Assembly (NCBI GenBank): GCA_040755535.1
Contig: JBFMAV010000007.1
Span: 35,481 to 99,480, forward strand
Direction: 5' to 3'
Length of the DNA stretch: 64,000 bases
From: Aquabacter sp040755535
GTDB lineage: Bacteria > Pseudomonadota > Alphaproteobacteria > Rhizobiales > Xanthobacteraceae
A program made the translations under genes and the position numbers. This document shows, one piece after another, positions 1 to 8,637 of the stretch (within the stretch, counting starts at the first letter, position 1; the number at the start of each line of letters is the position of its first letter). The notes beneath the pieces were generated by a model. That model searched no databases. It was not told where the DNA came from and worked only from the letters and a program-made list of their open reading frames with translations.

Positions 1-1028
1 CTTTGGTGATCGGACTGCTGGTGGGCAAGATCGTCCAGCCGGGGGCCGGCTTCAATGTCGATGTCAGCACGCTTGATCCCAAAAGCATCGCCACCTTCAC
101 GTCGCAGGCGCACCACGCGTCATTCGTGGATTTCCTGCTGCACATCATCCCCGACACGCTGGTGGGCGCGCTGGCGGGAGGGGACATCCTCCAGGTTCTG
201 TTCATCGCCATCCTGACCGGCTTCGCCTTGAGCGCCATGGGCAGCGCGGGCGTTCCGATCCTCAACGCCATCAAGGCGGCCGAGCAGCTGATCTTCACCA
301 TCGTCGGCATCGTCATGCGCGCGGCCCCCGTCGGGGCATTCGGCGCCATGGCATTCACCATCGGCGCCTATGGGCTCGCCTCCATCGCCAATCTGCTGGA
401 ACTGGTGGCGACCTTCTATGCGACCGCTCTACTGTTCGTGCTGCTGGTGCTCGGGCTCATTGCCCGCATTGTCGGCTTCAACATTCTGAAACTGCTGCGC
501 TATATCCGTGAAGAATTGCTCATCGTGCTCGGCACCTCCTCCTCGGAGAGCGCGCTGCCCGCCTTGATGCGCAAGCTGGAGCAGGCCGGCGCGCCCAAGG
601 GCGTGGTCTCGCTCGTCGTGCCCACCGGCTATTCCTTCAATCTCGACGGCACAAATATCTACATGACGCTGGCGACCCTGTTCATCGCCCAGGCCACAAA
701 CACGCACCTCACCCTTGAGCACGAACTGATGATCCTGGCGGTCGCCATGCTCACCTCCAAGGGTGCCGCGGCGGTGGCGGGGGGCGGCTTCATCACGCTC
801 GCCGCCACGCTGGAAGTGGTGCCGGAAATCCCCGTCGTGGGCATGGCGCTGATCCTCGGCGTGGATCGCTTCATGTCGGAATGCCGCTCGCTCACCAATT
901 TCGTCGGCAATGCGGTGGCGACCTTCGTGGTCGCCCGCTGGGAAGGGGAACTGGATGTCGCGCGGCTGAATGCCGTGCTCGACGGCGCGGAGGAAGAGAG
1001 CGGTGCGCGACACGCCCCCGCCGCCTGA
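1..1028 (+). CDS. C4-dicarboxylate:cation symporter, DctA/GltP type (5' truncated by window edge)
   Basis: About 341 residues of an inner-membrane dicarboxylate/amino-acid:cation symporter (DAACS/SLC1 family), which imports C4-dicarboxylates such as succinate, fumarate and malate. The reading frame is open to the window edge, so roughly the first 100 residues (first membrane helices) are missing. Family signs are the serine-rich re-entrant loop (LGTSSSESALP), the substrate-binding stretch GYSFNLDGTNIYM and the later MLTSKGAAAVAGGGF and RFMSECRSLTN segments. It is followed directly by a paralogue with the same motifs, so the two probably form a tandem duplication and an operon. The substrate is inferred from the family only. 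Confidence 0.9.
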   Translation, partial: LVIGLLVGKIVQPGAGFNVDVSTLDPKSIATFTSQAHHASFVDFLLHIIPDTLVGALAGGDILQVLFIAILTGFALSAMGSAGVPILNAIKAAEQLIFTIVGIVMRAAPVGAFGAMAFTIGAYGLASIANLLELVATFYATALLFVLLVLGLIARIVGFNILKLLRYIREELLIVLGTSSSESALPALMRKLEQAGAPKGVVSLVVPTGYSFNLDGTNIYMTLATLFIAQATNTHLTLEHELMILAVAMLTSKGAAAVAGGGFITLAATLEVVPEIPVVGMALILGVDRFMSECRSLTNFVGNAVATFVVARWEGELDVARLNAVLDGAEEESGARHAPAA

Positions 1029-2340
1029 GGCGATGCCTGCGCTCTCCTGCCGGGCCTCCTTGCTGCGGACATCGCTTCTGCGCCATCTCTATGTGCAGGT
1101 GCTGGTCGCGGCGCTGCTGGGCGTTGCGGTCGGCGCGCTCTGGCCGGCGTTCGGCGCCGCGCTCGAACCGATCGGCCAGGCCTTCGTCAAGCTGGTAAGG
1201 CTGATCATCAATCCGCTGGTCTTCTGTACCCTGGTGCTCGGCATTTCCGGCATGCACGGCGCGGCGGCCGGGCGCATCGGCGGTCGGGCCATGGTCTATT
1301 TCGAGATCATGTCCACCCTCGCTTTGCTGGTGGGACTGGCGGTCGCGCTCCTGGTGAAGCCGGGCGCGGGCTTCGAGGTGACGCCCGGCATGCTGGATGC
1401 CGGCGCGGTCGCGCCCTATGCGCAGGCGCATGCGCCCCACACCCTGGAGGGCTTTCTGCTGAACATCATTCCGCAGACGGTCCTGTCCGCCTTCACCGGC
1501 GGGGACATCGTACAGGTGCTATTCGTTTCGCTGCTGGCCGGCGTCGCCTTGAGCTCCATGGGCACGGCGGGCGAACCCATCATTCGCGCCCTGCGGCGGG
1601 TGGAGCAACTGGTGTTTTCGTTCGCCGGCATCCTGCTGCGGGTGGCGCCGCTGGGCGCGTTCGGCGCCATGGCCTTCGTCATCGGGAAGTTCGGCGTCCG
1701 GGCGGTGGAAAATCTCGGCCTGCTGATCCTCACCCTCTATATCACCGAGCTGGTGTTCGTGTTGGTGGTTCTGGGGAGCGTCGCGCGGCTGTGCGGCTTC
1801 AGCATTCTCAAGCTGCTGCGCTACATCAAGGATGAGCTTCTCATCGTGCTCGGCACGTCCTCGGCGGAAACCGGCATTCCGACGCTGATGCCGAAGCTGG
1901 AACGGGCGGGCGCGCCCAAGGCGGTGGTGGGCCTCGTGGTGCCGGGTGGCTACGCCTTCAATGCCGACGGCACGAACATCTATCTGACCCTCTCGATCCT
2001 CTTCATCTGCCAGGCGACCGGAACCGAACTGAGCTTCGGGCAGCTTGCCACTGTGCTGGTCGTGGCCATGCTGACCTCGAAGGGGGCAGGGGGCATCACG
2101 GGGTCGAGCTTCGTGGCGCTCATCTCCACCTTGACGGTGGTCCATGAGGTTCCGCTCGCCGGGGCCGCCTTGATCCTTGGCGTCGATCGCTTCCTGAGCG
2201 AGGCGCGCTCGGTCACCAATGTCATCGGTAATACCGTGGCGACGCTTGCGGTGGCCAAATGGGAGGGCGTCCTGGACATGGAGGCCTTGCACGCGTGCCT
2301 GGACTCACCCGCCGCCCCGCCCGAGCCGGCGCTCGCCTGA
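1003..2340 (+). CDS. C4-dicarboxylate:cation symporter, second tandem DctA-like copy
   Basis: Full-length member of the same symporter family, about 445 residues, close to the usual length. It has multiple hydrophobic helices, the serine-rich loop LGTSSAETGIP, the substrate segment GYAFNADGTNIYL and RFLSEARSVTN. I chose the GTG at 1003 because AGGAAGAG precedes it at about 8 bases; this start lies inside the end of the upstream copy (26-base overlap), suggesting translational coupling. An ATG at 1033 is the alternative. The copy differs from its neighbour at the binding segment (Ala-Asp in place of Leu-Asp before GTN), so the two may differ in substrate. It converges on moaE with only 9 bases between. 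Confidence 0.9.
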   Translation: MRDTPPPPEAMPALSCRASLLRTSLLRHLYVQVLVAALLGVAVGALWPAFGAALEPIGQAFVKLVRLIINPLVFCTLVLGISGMHGAAAGRIGGRAMVYFEIMSTLALLVGLAVALLVKPGAGFEVTPGMLDAGAVAPYAQAHAPHTLEGFLLNIIPQTVLSAFTGGDIVQVLFVSLLAGVALSSMGTAGEPIIRALRRVEQLVFSFAGILLRVAPLGAFGAMAFVIGKFGVRAVENLGLLILTLYITELVFVLVVLGSVARLCGFSILKLLRYIKDELLIVLGTSSAETGIPTLMPKLERAGAPKAVVGLVVPGGYAFNADGTNIYLTLSILFICQATGTELSFGQLATVLVVAMLTSKGAGGITGSSFVALISTLTVVHEVPLAGAALILGVDRFLSEARSVTNVIGNTVATLAVAKWEGVLDMEALHACLDSPAAPPEPALA

Positions 2341-2349
2341 GAGCTGTCT

Positions 2350-2832
2350 TCAGCCTTTGGTCCAGCGCAGCGCGGCGTCGGTATCGCTGTCCTTGGCCGC
2401 CACCCAGTCGCCGCCGCCCGCGCGCTCCTCCTTCTTCCAGAAGGGGGCGTTGGTCTTCAGCCAGTCCATGAGGAAGCTCGCCGCCGCGAACGCCGCATCG
2501 CGATGGGCGGAGGAGGTGACGACGAGCACGATCTGCTCGCCGGGCACGATGCGGCCATGGCGGTGGATGATGCGTGCGCCAAGGAGTGGCCAGCGTGTCC
2601 GCGCCTCGTCCATCAGGCGCTCCATCTCCGCTTCCGCCATGCCGGGATAATGTTCGAGCACCAGCGCGGCGAGGGCGCCATCGATGCCGGTTTCGCTCTT
2701 GTCGGCGCGGCAATAGCCCGTAAAGGACACGACCGCGCCCACATCGCCCGTGCCCGACATGGCGGCGATCTCATCGGCAATGTCGAACGGATCTGCCTGA
2801 ACCCGGACGTCGAATGCGCGCACGCGGTTCAC
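2350..2832 (-). CDS. moaE: Molybdopterin synthase catalytic subunit MoaE
   Basis: Large subunit of molybdopterin synthase, which with thiocarboxylated MoaD puts two sulfurs into precursor Z (cPMP) to make molybdopterin in the cytoplasm. At 160 residues it has the usual size. The family stretch VVTSSAHRDAAFAAA and the catalytic lysine segment KTNAPFWKKE are present. The start overlaps the moaD stop by four bases (ATGA type), so it is translationally coupled to moaD in a moaD-moaE pair downstream of pgsA. Confidence 0.95.
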   Translation of the reverse strand: MNRVRAFDVRVQADPFDIADEIAAMSGTGDVGAVVSFTGYCRADKSETGIDGALAALVLEHYPGMAEAEMERLMDEARTRWPLLGARIIHRHGRIVPGEQIVLVVTSSAHRDAAFAAASFLMDWLKTNAPFWKKEERAGGGDWVAAKDSDTDAALRWTKG

Positions 2833-3080
2833 CCTCCGGTCATGGGCGGGAAAAACGCCACTTCGCGCACGCCGGCGATGGCGGCGTCCGGCTTGGCATG
2901 GCGATGGTCCAGCGCGGCGCGGACCACGGCGGGATTCTCAAAAGCGTGGGCATGGCCCGCACTGAGGGTCGCGAGCCAGCGGGCAAGATCGGCGATGGTG
3001 CGCACCTCTTCGGGCGGAGAGACATTCTCCTCCCCATGGCCCACGCGCTCCCTCAGCCACGCGAAATAGAGCACCTTCAT
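2829..3080 (-). CDS. moaD: Molybdopterin synthase sulfur-carrier subunit MoaD
   Basis: Small ubiquitin-like sulfur carrier of 83 residues. It ends in the diagnostic Gly-Gly (PPMTGG) whose C-terminus is adenylated and thiocarboxylated before donating sulfur within the MoaD-MoaE complex. Its ATG follows the pgsA stop codon with no gap, and a GGAGGAG ribosome binding site lies inside the last codons of pgsA. moaE follows with a 4-base overlap. Confidence 0.95.
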   Translation of the reverse strand: MKVLYFAWLRERVGHGEENVSPPEEVRTIADLARWLATLSAGHAHAFENPAVVRAALDHRHAKPDAAIAGVREVAFFPPMTGG

Positions 3081-3716
3081 TCAGGGCTCCTCCACCAGAT
3101 GCCGGGCGCCGGCGCGAAAATAGTCGAAACCGGTATAGAGCGTGAGGACTGCGGACACCCACAGCAGCAACAAGCCCAGCAATGTGAGGCCCGGCAAAAT
3201 CTGGTCGCCGGCGGGGCCGGCCAGCAGAAAGCCCACCGCGACAAGCTGGAGCGTGGTCTTCCATTTCGCGAGCCGGGAGACGGGCACGCTCACCCGCAGT
3301 TCCGCCAGGAATTCCCGCAGGCCCGACACGAGGATCTCGCGACACAGGATGACCACCGCCGCCCAGAGCGACCACCCCCGGATGGTGCCGTCCGAGGCCA
3401 GCATCAGCAGGCTGGTGGAAACCAGAAGCTTATCGGCGATGGGGTCGAGCATGCGGCCGATGGCCGACTGCTGGGAGAGGGCACGGGCGAGATAGCCGTC
3501 GAAGAAGTCAGTTACCGCCGCCGCGATGAACAGGCCGAGCGCCACCCAGCGCAGCCAGATGCCGCCATGCAGGATATCGGCCCAGAACAGGCAGGCGGCC
3601 ACCAGCGGCACCGCGGCACACCGCGAATAGGTCAGGATATTCGGCAGCGAAAAGGCATGGCTGCGCCCGGAACGGGGCGGCGAGGCGGGTTGCGTCGTGG
3701 CTTCGGCCATGTCCAT
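3081..3716 (-). CDS. pgsA: CDP-diacylglycerol--glycerol-3-phosphate 3-phosphatidyltransferase
   Basis: Inner-membrane enzyme that makes phosphatidylglycerophosphate from CDP-diacylglycerol and glycerol 3-phosphate, the first committed step to phosphatidylglycerol and cardiolipin. The CDP-alcohol phosphotransferase signature D-G-x2-A-R-x8-G-x3-D-x3-D is complete (DFFDGYLAR ... GRMLDPIADK), with several hydrophobic helices around it. The frame extends upstream, but the peptide beginning MDMAEATTQ (start 3716, 211 residues) puts the family N-terminus SLPNILTYSR in its usual place. It sits between uvrC and moaD, a common rhizobial order. Confidence 0.93.
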   Translation of the reverse strand: MDMAEATTQPASPPRSGRSHAFSLPNILTYSRCAAVPLVAACLFWADILHGGIWLRWVALGLFIAAAVTDFFDGYLARALSQQSAIGRMLDPIADKLLVSTSLLMLASDGTIRGWSLWAAVVILCREILVSGLREFLAELRVSVPVSRLAKWKTTLQLVAVGFLLAGPAGDQILPGLTLLGLLLLWVSAVLTLYTGFDYFRAGARHLVEEP

Positions 3717-3813
3717 TCGGTCTGTTTTTCGGCTGCCGGCGGAGCAGCGAGAGGAGGATGCTCGCAGAAGCGGGCGCGGTCGAGGCGGCTGAGCCAGCAT
3801 GCCCCGATTTCAT

Positions 3814-5844
3814 TCACCGGGGCGAGGGCTCATGGAAATAACCGTAGATGGCCAGTGCCGTCGAGGCATTGATTCCATCCACCTGTTCAAGATCGGCCAG
3901 CGAGGCACGCTCGATCGCCTTCAAAGTCCCGAAATGCCTGAGCAAAGCGCGTTTGCGGGCGGGTCCGACGCCGGGAATCGCCTGTAGCCCCGCCTCGCTG
4001 ATGGCCTTCTTGCGCCGCGCGCGATGCGAACCGATGGCGAAGCGGTGTGCCTCGTCGCGCAGACGCTGAATAAAATAGAGCACCGGGTCTCGCGGTTCCA
4101 TGCGGAATGCTGGGCGACCGGGAATATGGAACATTTCTCGTCCCGCCTCCCGATCAAGTCCCTTGGCCACGCCGACCATCGGGACCTGCGTAACGCCCAA
4201 TTCACGGGCCACCTCCAACGCCGCGTTCAACTGGCCCTGGCCGCCGTCGATCAGCACCAGATCCGGCCAGACGCCGCTCTCGTCGGGCGCACCGTCGGCC
4301 GCGCTGTCGGTCGCGCCTGCGGCGGGGCCTGCGGGGCGGGGGGCCTCCTTGAGAAGGCGGGAGAAGCGGCGATGCAGCACCTCGCGCATCATGCCGTAGT
4401 CGTCGCCGGGGGTGAGATCCGCCGACTTGATGTTGAACTTGCGGTACTGGTTTTTCCGGAAGCCCTCCGGCCCGGCCACGATCATGCCGCCCACGGCATT
4501 GCTGCCCATGATGTGCGAATTGTCATAGACCTCGATCCGGCGGGGCGGGGCCGGCAGGCCGAAAGCTGCGGCGAGGCCTTCGAGCAGGCGCGTCTGGGTG
4601 GCGGTTTCCGCGAGCTTGCGGCCGAGCGCCTCGCGCGCATTCTGCATGGCGTGGTCCACCAGATCGCGCTTTTCACCCCGCTGGGGCACGCTGATCTCGA
4701 CCTTGCCCGTGCGCGCGGACAGGGCCTCGGCCAGCAGGCCTTGGTCCTCCACCGCATGGCTCAGCAGGATCAGGCGGGGGCAGGGCTTGTCCTCGTAGAA
4801 TTGCGAGAGAAAAGCGCCGAGCACCTCTGCTTCACTCAGGGAGCGATCCGCGCGCGGAAAATAAGCGCGGTTGCCCCAATTCTGCCCGGTGCGGAAAAAG
4901 AACACCTCGATGCAGGTGGCGCCGCCCTCCTGGTGGCAGGCGAACACGTCCGCCTCCTCCACGGACCGGGGATTGATGCCCTGGCTGCCTTGAACGGCCG
5001 AGAGCGCGGCGAGGCGGTCACGCAGGCGCGCGGCGCGCTCGAATTCCAGCGCCTCGGAGGCGGCTTCCATGTCGCGGGCCAATTCCTCCTTCACCGCGCG
5101 CGAGCGCCCGGAGAGGAAGGCTCGGGCCTCGCGGACCAGTTCGCGATAGTCGGTCTCGCTCACTTCCCCGGTGCAGGGGCCGGAGCACCTCTTGATCTGG
5201 AACAGAAGGCAGGGGCGGGAGCGATTCTCATAATAGCTGTCCGAGCAGGAGCGCAGCAGGAAGGCGCGTTGAAGCGCGTTGATCGTGCGGTCCACCGCCC
5301 AGACGCTGGCGAACGGGCCATAATAATCGCCCGGACGGCTGCGCGAGCCGCGGTGCTTGGCGATCTGGGGCGCCACATGGTCGGCGGTGATGAGGATATA
5401 AGGAAAGGACTTGTCGTCGCGCAGCAGCACATTGAAGCGCGGCTTCAGCTGCTTGATGAGATTGGCTTCCAGAAGCAGGGCTTCCGGCTCTGTGCGCGTG
5501 GAGACGAATTCCATCGCCGTGGTTGCGGCGATCATGCGGGCGATGCGGTTGGTGTGCCCGATGGGGCGGGTATAGCTGAGCACGCGCTTCTTGATGCTCT
5601 TCGCCTTGCCGACATAGAGGACCGTCCCGTCGGCCGCGATCATGCGGTAGACACCTGGTCCCTGGGGCGCGTGCTTGGCGGCGCGGGCGATCGCGGCCCG
5701 CCCGACCGCGAGCGGACCTTCCTCGACCACCGCCTCTTCGTCCGATTCGAAGGGCAGGCTCGCCTCTTCCTCGATCTCGGACAGGTCCGGAGCGGGCGCA
5801 TCGACATCAAAGGGGGGCGGAAGCTGGGGGGTGCGGGCACTCAT
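3814..5844 (-). CDS. uvrC: Excinuclease ABC subunit C
   Basis: UvrC makes the dual incisions in nucleotide excision repair within the UvrBC-DNA complex. In order it has a GIY-YIG nuclease domain (GVYRM ... VLYVGK, about residues 64-80), a Cys-rich segment (CLLFQIKRCSGPC), a UVR motif that binds UvrB, an RNase H-like nuclease domain (VYDNSHIMGSNAVGGM and VLIDGGQGQL), and C-terminal helix-hairpin-helix motifs (IPGVGPARKRALL). From the chosen ATG at 5844 it is 676 residues. It carries an acidic N-terminal extension of about 55 residues ahead of the GIY-YIG domain. The frame is open further upstream with only a weak GTG. pgsA follows after 97 bases. Confidence 0.96.
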   Translation of the reverse strand: MSARTPQLPPPFDVDAPAPDLSEIEEEASLPFESDEEAVVEEGPLAVGRAAIARAAKHAPQGPGVYRMIAADGTVLYVGKAKSIKKRVLSYTRPIGHTNRIARMIAATTAMEFVSTRTEPEALLLEANLIKQLKPRFNVLLRDDKSFPYILITADHVAPQIAKHRGSRSRPGDYYGPFASVWAVDRTINALQRAFLLRSCSDSYYENRSRPCLLFQIKRCSGPCTGEVSETDYRELVREARAFLSGRSRAVKEELARDMEAASEALEFERAARLRDRLAALSAVQGSQGINPRSVEEADVFACHQEGGATCIEVFFFRTGQNWGNRAYFPRADRSLSEAEVLGAFLSQFYEDKPCPRLILLSHAVEDQGLLAEALSARTGKVEISVPQRGEKRDLVDHAMQNAREALGRKLAETATQTRLLEGLAAAFGLPAPPRRIEVYDNSHIMGSNAVGGMIVAGPEGFRKNQYRKFNIKSADLTPGDDYGMMREVLHRRFSRLLKEAPRPAGPAAGATDSAADGAPDESGVWPDLVLIDGGQGQLNAALEVARELGVTQVPMVGVAKGLDREAGREMFHIPGRPAFRMEPRDPVLYFIQRLRDEAHRFAIGSHRARRKKAISEAGLQAIPGVGPARKRALLRHFGTLKAIERASLADLEQVDGINASTALAIYGYFHEPSPR

Positions 5845-6087
5845 GCCCCAGAAGTAAGGCGTCGGCCCGGGAAGGACCAGAGCCACGGGGCGGAACCCAC
5901 GCCCGCCGCGCCCGCGCGCGCTTTAATCGCCTGTTTACGCAATCATCTAACTCCGCATTCACCACGATCCAAAGCTGGGTGCGCTGCATTCGGCAGCGGG
6001 GCGGCGCAGCCAGATTTCGTTTGCCATTTCGGCCTAACCCTGACGGCAGGTCGCGCGGCCAAGGCCGCTGGCTGAAAGGAGTTGACG

Positions 6088-6696
6088 ATGAAACACCGTC
6101 TCGTGGCGGGCTTGGCGGCGTTGGGGACGCTGGCGATTCCCGCCGCCGCCGCCGACATGAACGGCGGCTACGGCTCTGGCTATGCACAGCCGGCCGCGCC
6201 CATGTCTTGGACCGGCTTCTATGTCGGCGCCAATGCCGGATACAGCTGGGGCACTGCGGGCGCTTACTCGCCGGGCGGTTTCCTGGGCGGCCTTCAGGCC
6301 GGATACAATTGGCAGTTCGCGGGCTCAGCCTTCGTCGCCGGCCTGGAGACCGATCTCGCCTGGACCGGAATCAACGAAGGTCCTTACAGCGTCAGCTACA
6401 TTGGTACCGTTCGCGCGCGCCTGGGTTTCGCGTTCGAACGCTTCCTTGCGTATGGAACGGCGGGCCTCGCCTATGGTGCAGGGCAGTATGAAATCGCAGG
6501 GTTGAGCAATGACCAGACCCACACCGGATGGACCCTGGGCCTAGGTGGCGAGTTCGCCTTGGACCGGAACTGGAGTGCCCGTGCAGAATATCTGTATGTT
6601 GATCTTGGTAGTTCCACATACAATTCTTTAACCGGTCCCGCCTCCCTGGGGTTCGATGGAAACATCATCAGAGGAGGTGTGAACTATCGTTTCTGA
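6088..6696 (+). CDS. Outer membrane beta-barrel protein, Omp25/31-like (first of three)
   Basis: Small outer-membrane barrel of 202 residues. It begins with a cleavable signal peptide (KHRLVAGLAALGTLAIPAAAA) followed by the family hallmark SWTGFYVGANAGYSWG, then alternating strands and GLQAGYNWQF, and ends in a terminal Phe (GVNYRF) as BAM substrates do. An AAAGGAG ribosome site lies 7 bases before the ATG. In rhizobia and Brucella this family gives abundant surface proteins with structural roles. It is divergent from uvrC. This copy is the shortest of the three and its codon use is less biased than that of the second copy. Confidence 0.88.
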   Translation: MKHRLVAGLAALGTLAIPAAAADMNGGYGSGYAQPAAPMSWTGFYVGANAGYSWGTAGAYSPGGFLGGLQAGYNWQFAGSAFVAGLETDLAWTGINEGPYSVSYIGTVRARLGFAFERFLAYGTAGLAYGAGQYEIAGLSNDQTHTGWTLGLGGEFALDRNWSARAEYLYVDLGSSTYNSLTGPASLGFDGNIIRGGVNYRF

Positions 6697-6755
6697 ACCA
6701 TTAACGCTGATAACGTCAGTGAAAGTGCCTGTCTGCGAACGATTTGTGACCGGTC

Positions 6756-6782
6756 TTGAACGCTTTTGTGTTCACATATAGG
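6756..6782 (+). promoter_or_regulatory. Possible promoter for the second Omp gene
   Basis: TTGAAC at 6756-6761 and TATAGG at 6777-6782 with a 15-base spacer, about 120 bases upstream of the ATG at 6905. The spacer is shorter than the ideal 17, so this is only a weak pattern match. Confidence 0.25.
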
Positions 6783-6904
6783 CTGTTAACCACATTCCCG
6801 CCGTGTTTTCTTAGGGGGGGTGTTGCAGCAGGGTGACAGACGACCAAGCCGGCGCGGTGTATATCCGCTCCATCGTGTTTCGTATCTCAACGAAGGGTGT
6901 ATCC

Positions 6905-7600
6905 ATGTTGAAGCGCGCTCTCGCCGGGGTCTCCGCCCTGGCTCTCCTCGGCGGTGCGGCCTCTGCGGCTGACCTCGCCACCAAGTATCCCGTGAAGGCC
7001 GCCCCCGTTGTGGTGCCGGTGTTCTCCTGGACCGGCTTCTACCTCGGCGGCAACATCGGCTGGGGCTGGCTGAACAATGACCTCGCCGTCTCGCCGTCCT
7101 ACGGCATTCCGGCGACCAACATCAGCATCGGTTCTGCCAACGGCTTCATCGGCGGTCTGCAGGCTGGCTACAACTGGCAGTTCGCCAACAACGTCGTGAT
7201 CGGTCTCGAAGCCGACATCGAGTGGGCTGACCTCGGCGGCAACTCCGTTGCGATCTCGGGCCCGGCTGGCGTCGCCACCGGCTCGGTCGACTACTTCGGC
7301 ACGATCCGCGCTCGCCTCGGCTACGCCTTCGACCGCGTGCTGCCCTACGTCACCGGCGGTGTTGCCTACGGCAAGTCCGACTTCGGCACCATCTATGGCG
7401 TGTCCACCTCCGAGACCAACTGGGGCTGGACCATCGGCGGCGGCGTCGAGTACGCCTTCACCAACAACATCACCGCGAAGCTCGAGTATCTCTACATCGA
7501 CCTCGACGGTTCGACCTACACCATCCCGTCCACCCTGGGCTCCATCCAGGCCGACACCAACACCTCGGCTCTCAAGCTCGGCGTGAACTACAAGTTCTGA
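6905..7600 (+). CDS. Outer membrane beta-barrel protein, Omp25/31-like (second of three)
   Basis: 231-residue barrel with a signal peptide (LKRALAGVSALALLGGAASAA), the motif SWTGFYLGGNIGWGW, GLQAGYNWQF, ten or so alternating strand segments and a terminal Phe (GVNYKF). The ATG at 6905 has GAAGGG upstream. Codon choice is strongly biased to C-ending codons (GGC, ACC, AAC, ATC, TAC). Together with the strong terminator right after it, this suggests a very highly expressed surface protein, probably the major one of the trio. The role is inferred from the family. Confidence 0.9.
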   Translation: MLKRALAGVSALALLGGAASAADLATKYPVKAAPVVVPVFSWTGFYLGGNIGWGWLNNDLAVSPSYGIPATNISIGSANGFIGGLQAGYNWQFANNVVIGLEADIEWADLGGNSVAISGPAGVATGSVDYFGTIRARLGYAFDRVLPYVTGGVAYGKSDFGTIYGVSTSETNWGWTIGGGVEYAFTNNITAKLEYLYIDLDGSTYTIPSTLGSIQADTNTSALKLGVNYKF

Positions 7601-7628
7601 TCGTCGCTCTTCCGAGACCTCCTTTGAA

Positions 7629-7654
7629 CCCCGGGCGAAAGCCCGGGGTTTTTT
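7629..7654 (+). terminator. Rho-independent terminator after the second Omp gene
   Basis: Perfect 8-bp GC stem CCCCGGGC/GCCCGGGG with a GAAA tetraloop, followed by six T residues. Confidence 0.93.
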
Positions 7655-7800
7655 CGTTTCGGAACTCGCGTACCCCATTTGCGTTGCCGTCTACGACAGA
7701 CCGCGGCACCGCCACTGCTTCGCCATAACGAAGCCATCGCCTTGCCGGGGTCCCATGGCATGACGCCAGGGCCTGGGTTGGCAGTGACGAGGTGCGTTGG

Positions 7801-8430
7801 ATGAAATCGGTTTTCCTGATCGGGGCGACCCTTGGGGCCTTGGCGGGTGGCTCGGCCATGGCCGCCGACCTTGCGCGTCCTTCACCGGCGACAGTGCCGG
7901 TTGCGCAGCCTGCTCCAGTCTTTTCGTGGACGGGTTTTTATATCGGCGGCAATGCCGGTTACAGCTGGGGATCCGACTCCGGCGCCCTCGGCGGGTTGAA
8001 TGCGGACGGCTGGTTGGCGGGCGGCCAGATCGGATACAATTATCAGTTCCAGAACAATGTCCTGGTGGGCCTGGAAGCCGATATCCAAGGCGGCGACGTG
8101 AGCGGCGGCGCGCTCGGCCTCGACAGCAAGCTGGATTATCTCGGCACCGTGCGGGCGCGTGTCGGATATGCGTTCGACCGGGTGCTGCCCTATGTGACGG
8201 GCGGTCTTGCCTATGGCCGCAACAGCATCACGGACTATGGCTTCGAATCCGCCAATACCCATGTGGGGTGGACCGCCGGCGGCGGCATCGAATATGCCTT
8301 GACCAACAATTGGACGGCGCGCGCGGAATATCTTTACACCGACCTCGGATCGAAGACCTATGACAATATCGGCGCTGATGTTGGCGTGACGAGTTCCAGC
8401 GCCCGCCTGGGAATCAATTACAAGTTCTGA
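7801..8430 (+). CDS. Outer membrane beta-barrel protein, Omp25/31-like (third of three)
   Basis: 209-residue barrel. The signal peptide runs KSVFLIGATLGALAGGSAMAA, then a short Pro-rich linker, SWTGFYIGGNAGYSWG, GQIGYNYQF and a terminal Phe (GINYKF). GAGG sits 8 bases before the chosen ATG; a GTG nine bases upstream is less likely. It is monocistronic, between two terminators. It is clearly a paralogue of the two preceding genes but has drifted in sequence and codon use. Confidence 0.88.
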   Translation: MKSVFLIGATLGALAGGSAMAADLARPSPATVPVAQPAPVFSWTGFYIGGNAGYSWGSDSGALGGLNADGWLAGGQIGYNYQFQNNVLVGLEADIQGGDVSGGALGLDSKLDYLGTVRARVGYAFDRVLPYVTGGLAYGRNSITDYGFESANTHVGWTAGGGIEYALTNNWTARAEYLYTDLGSKTYDNIGADVGVTSSSARLGINYKF

Positions 8431-8452
8431 TCCGCCGGCCGTAGACAGACAG

Positions 8453-8480
8453 GGGGCGCCCCGTTCGGGCGTCCCTTTTT
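8453..8480 (+). terminator. Rho-independent terminator after the third Omp gene
   Basis: Nine-base stem GGGGCGCCC/GGGCGTCCC (one G-T pair), five-base loop, then five T residues. Confidence 0.9.
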
Positions 8481-8637
8481 CTGTGGCCGAGCGTGTGCGC
8501 CGGCTGGGGCTGGCGGTAATATGCCGACGCAATTGTTGAACGGCTTCTCACAGCCGCTTTGATCCAGTCGGCTCGCATGCGGCCCGCTTCCCGTGATAGA
8601 GGCGGATGCAATTGAACTGTCAGAAGCGAGAATCGAC

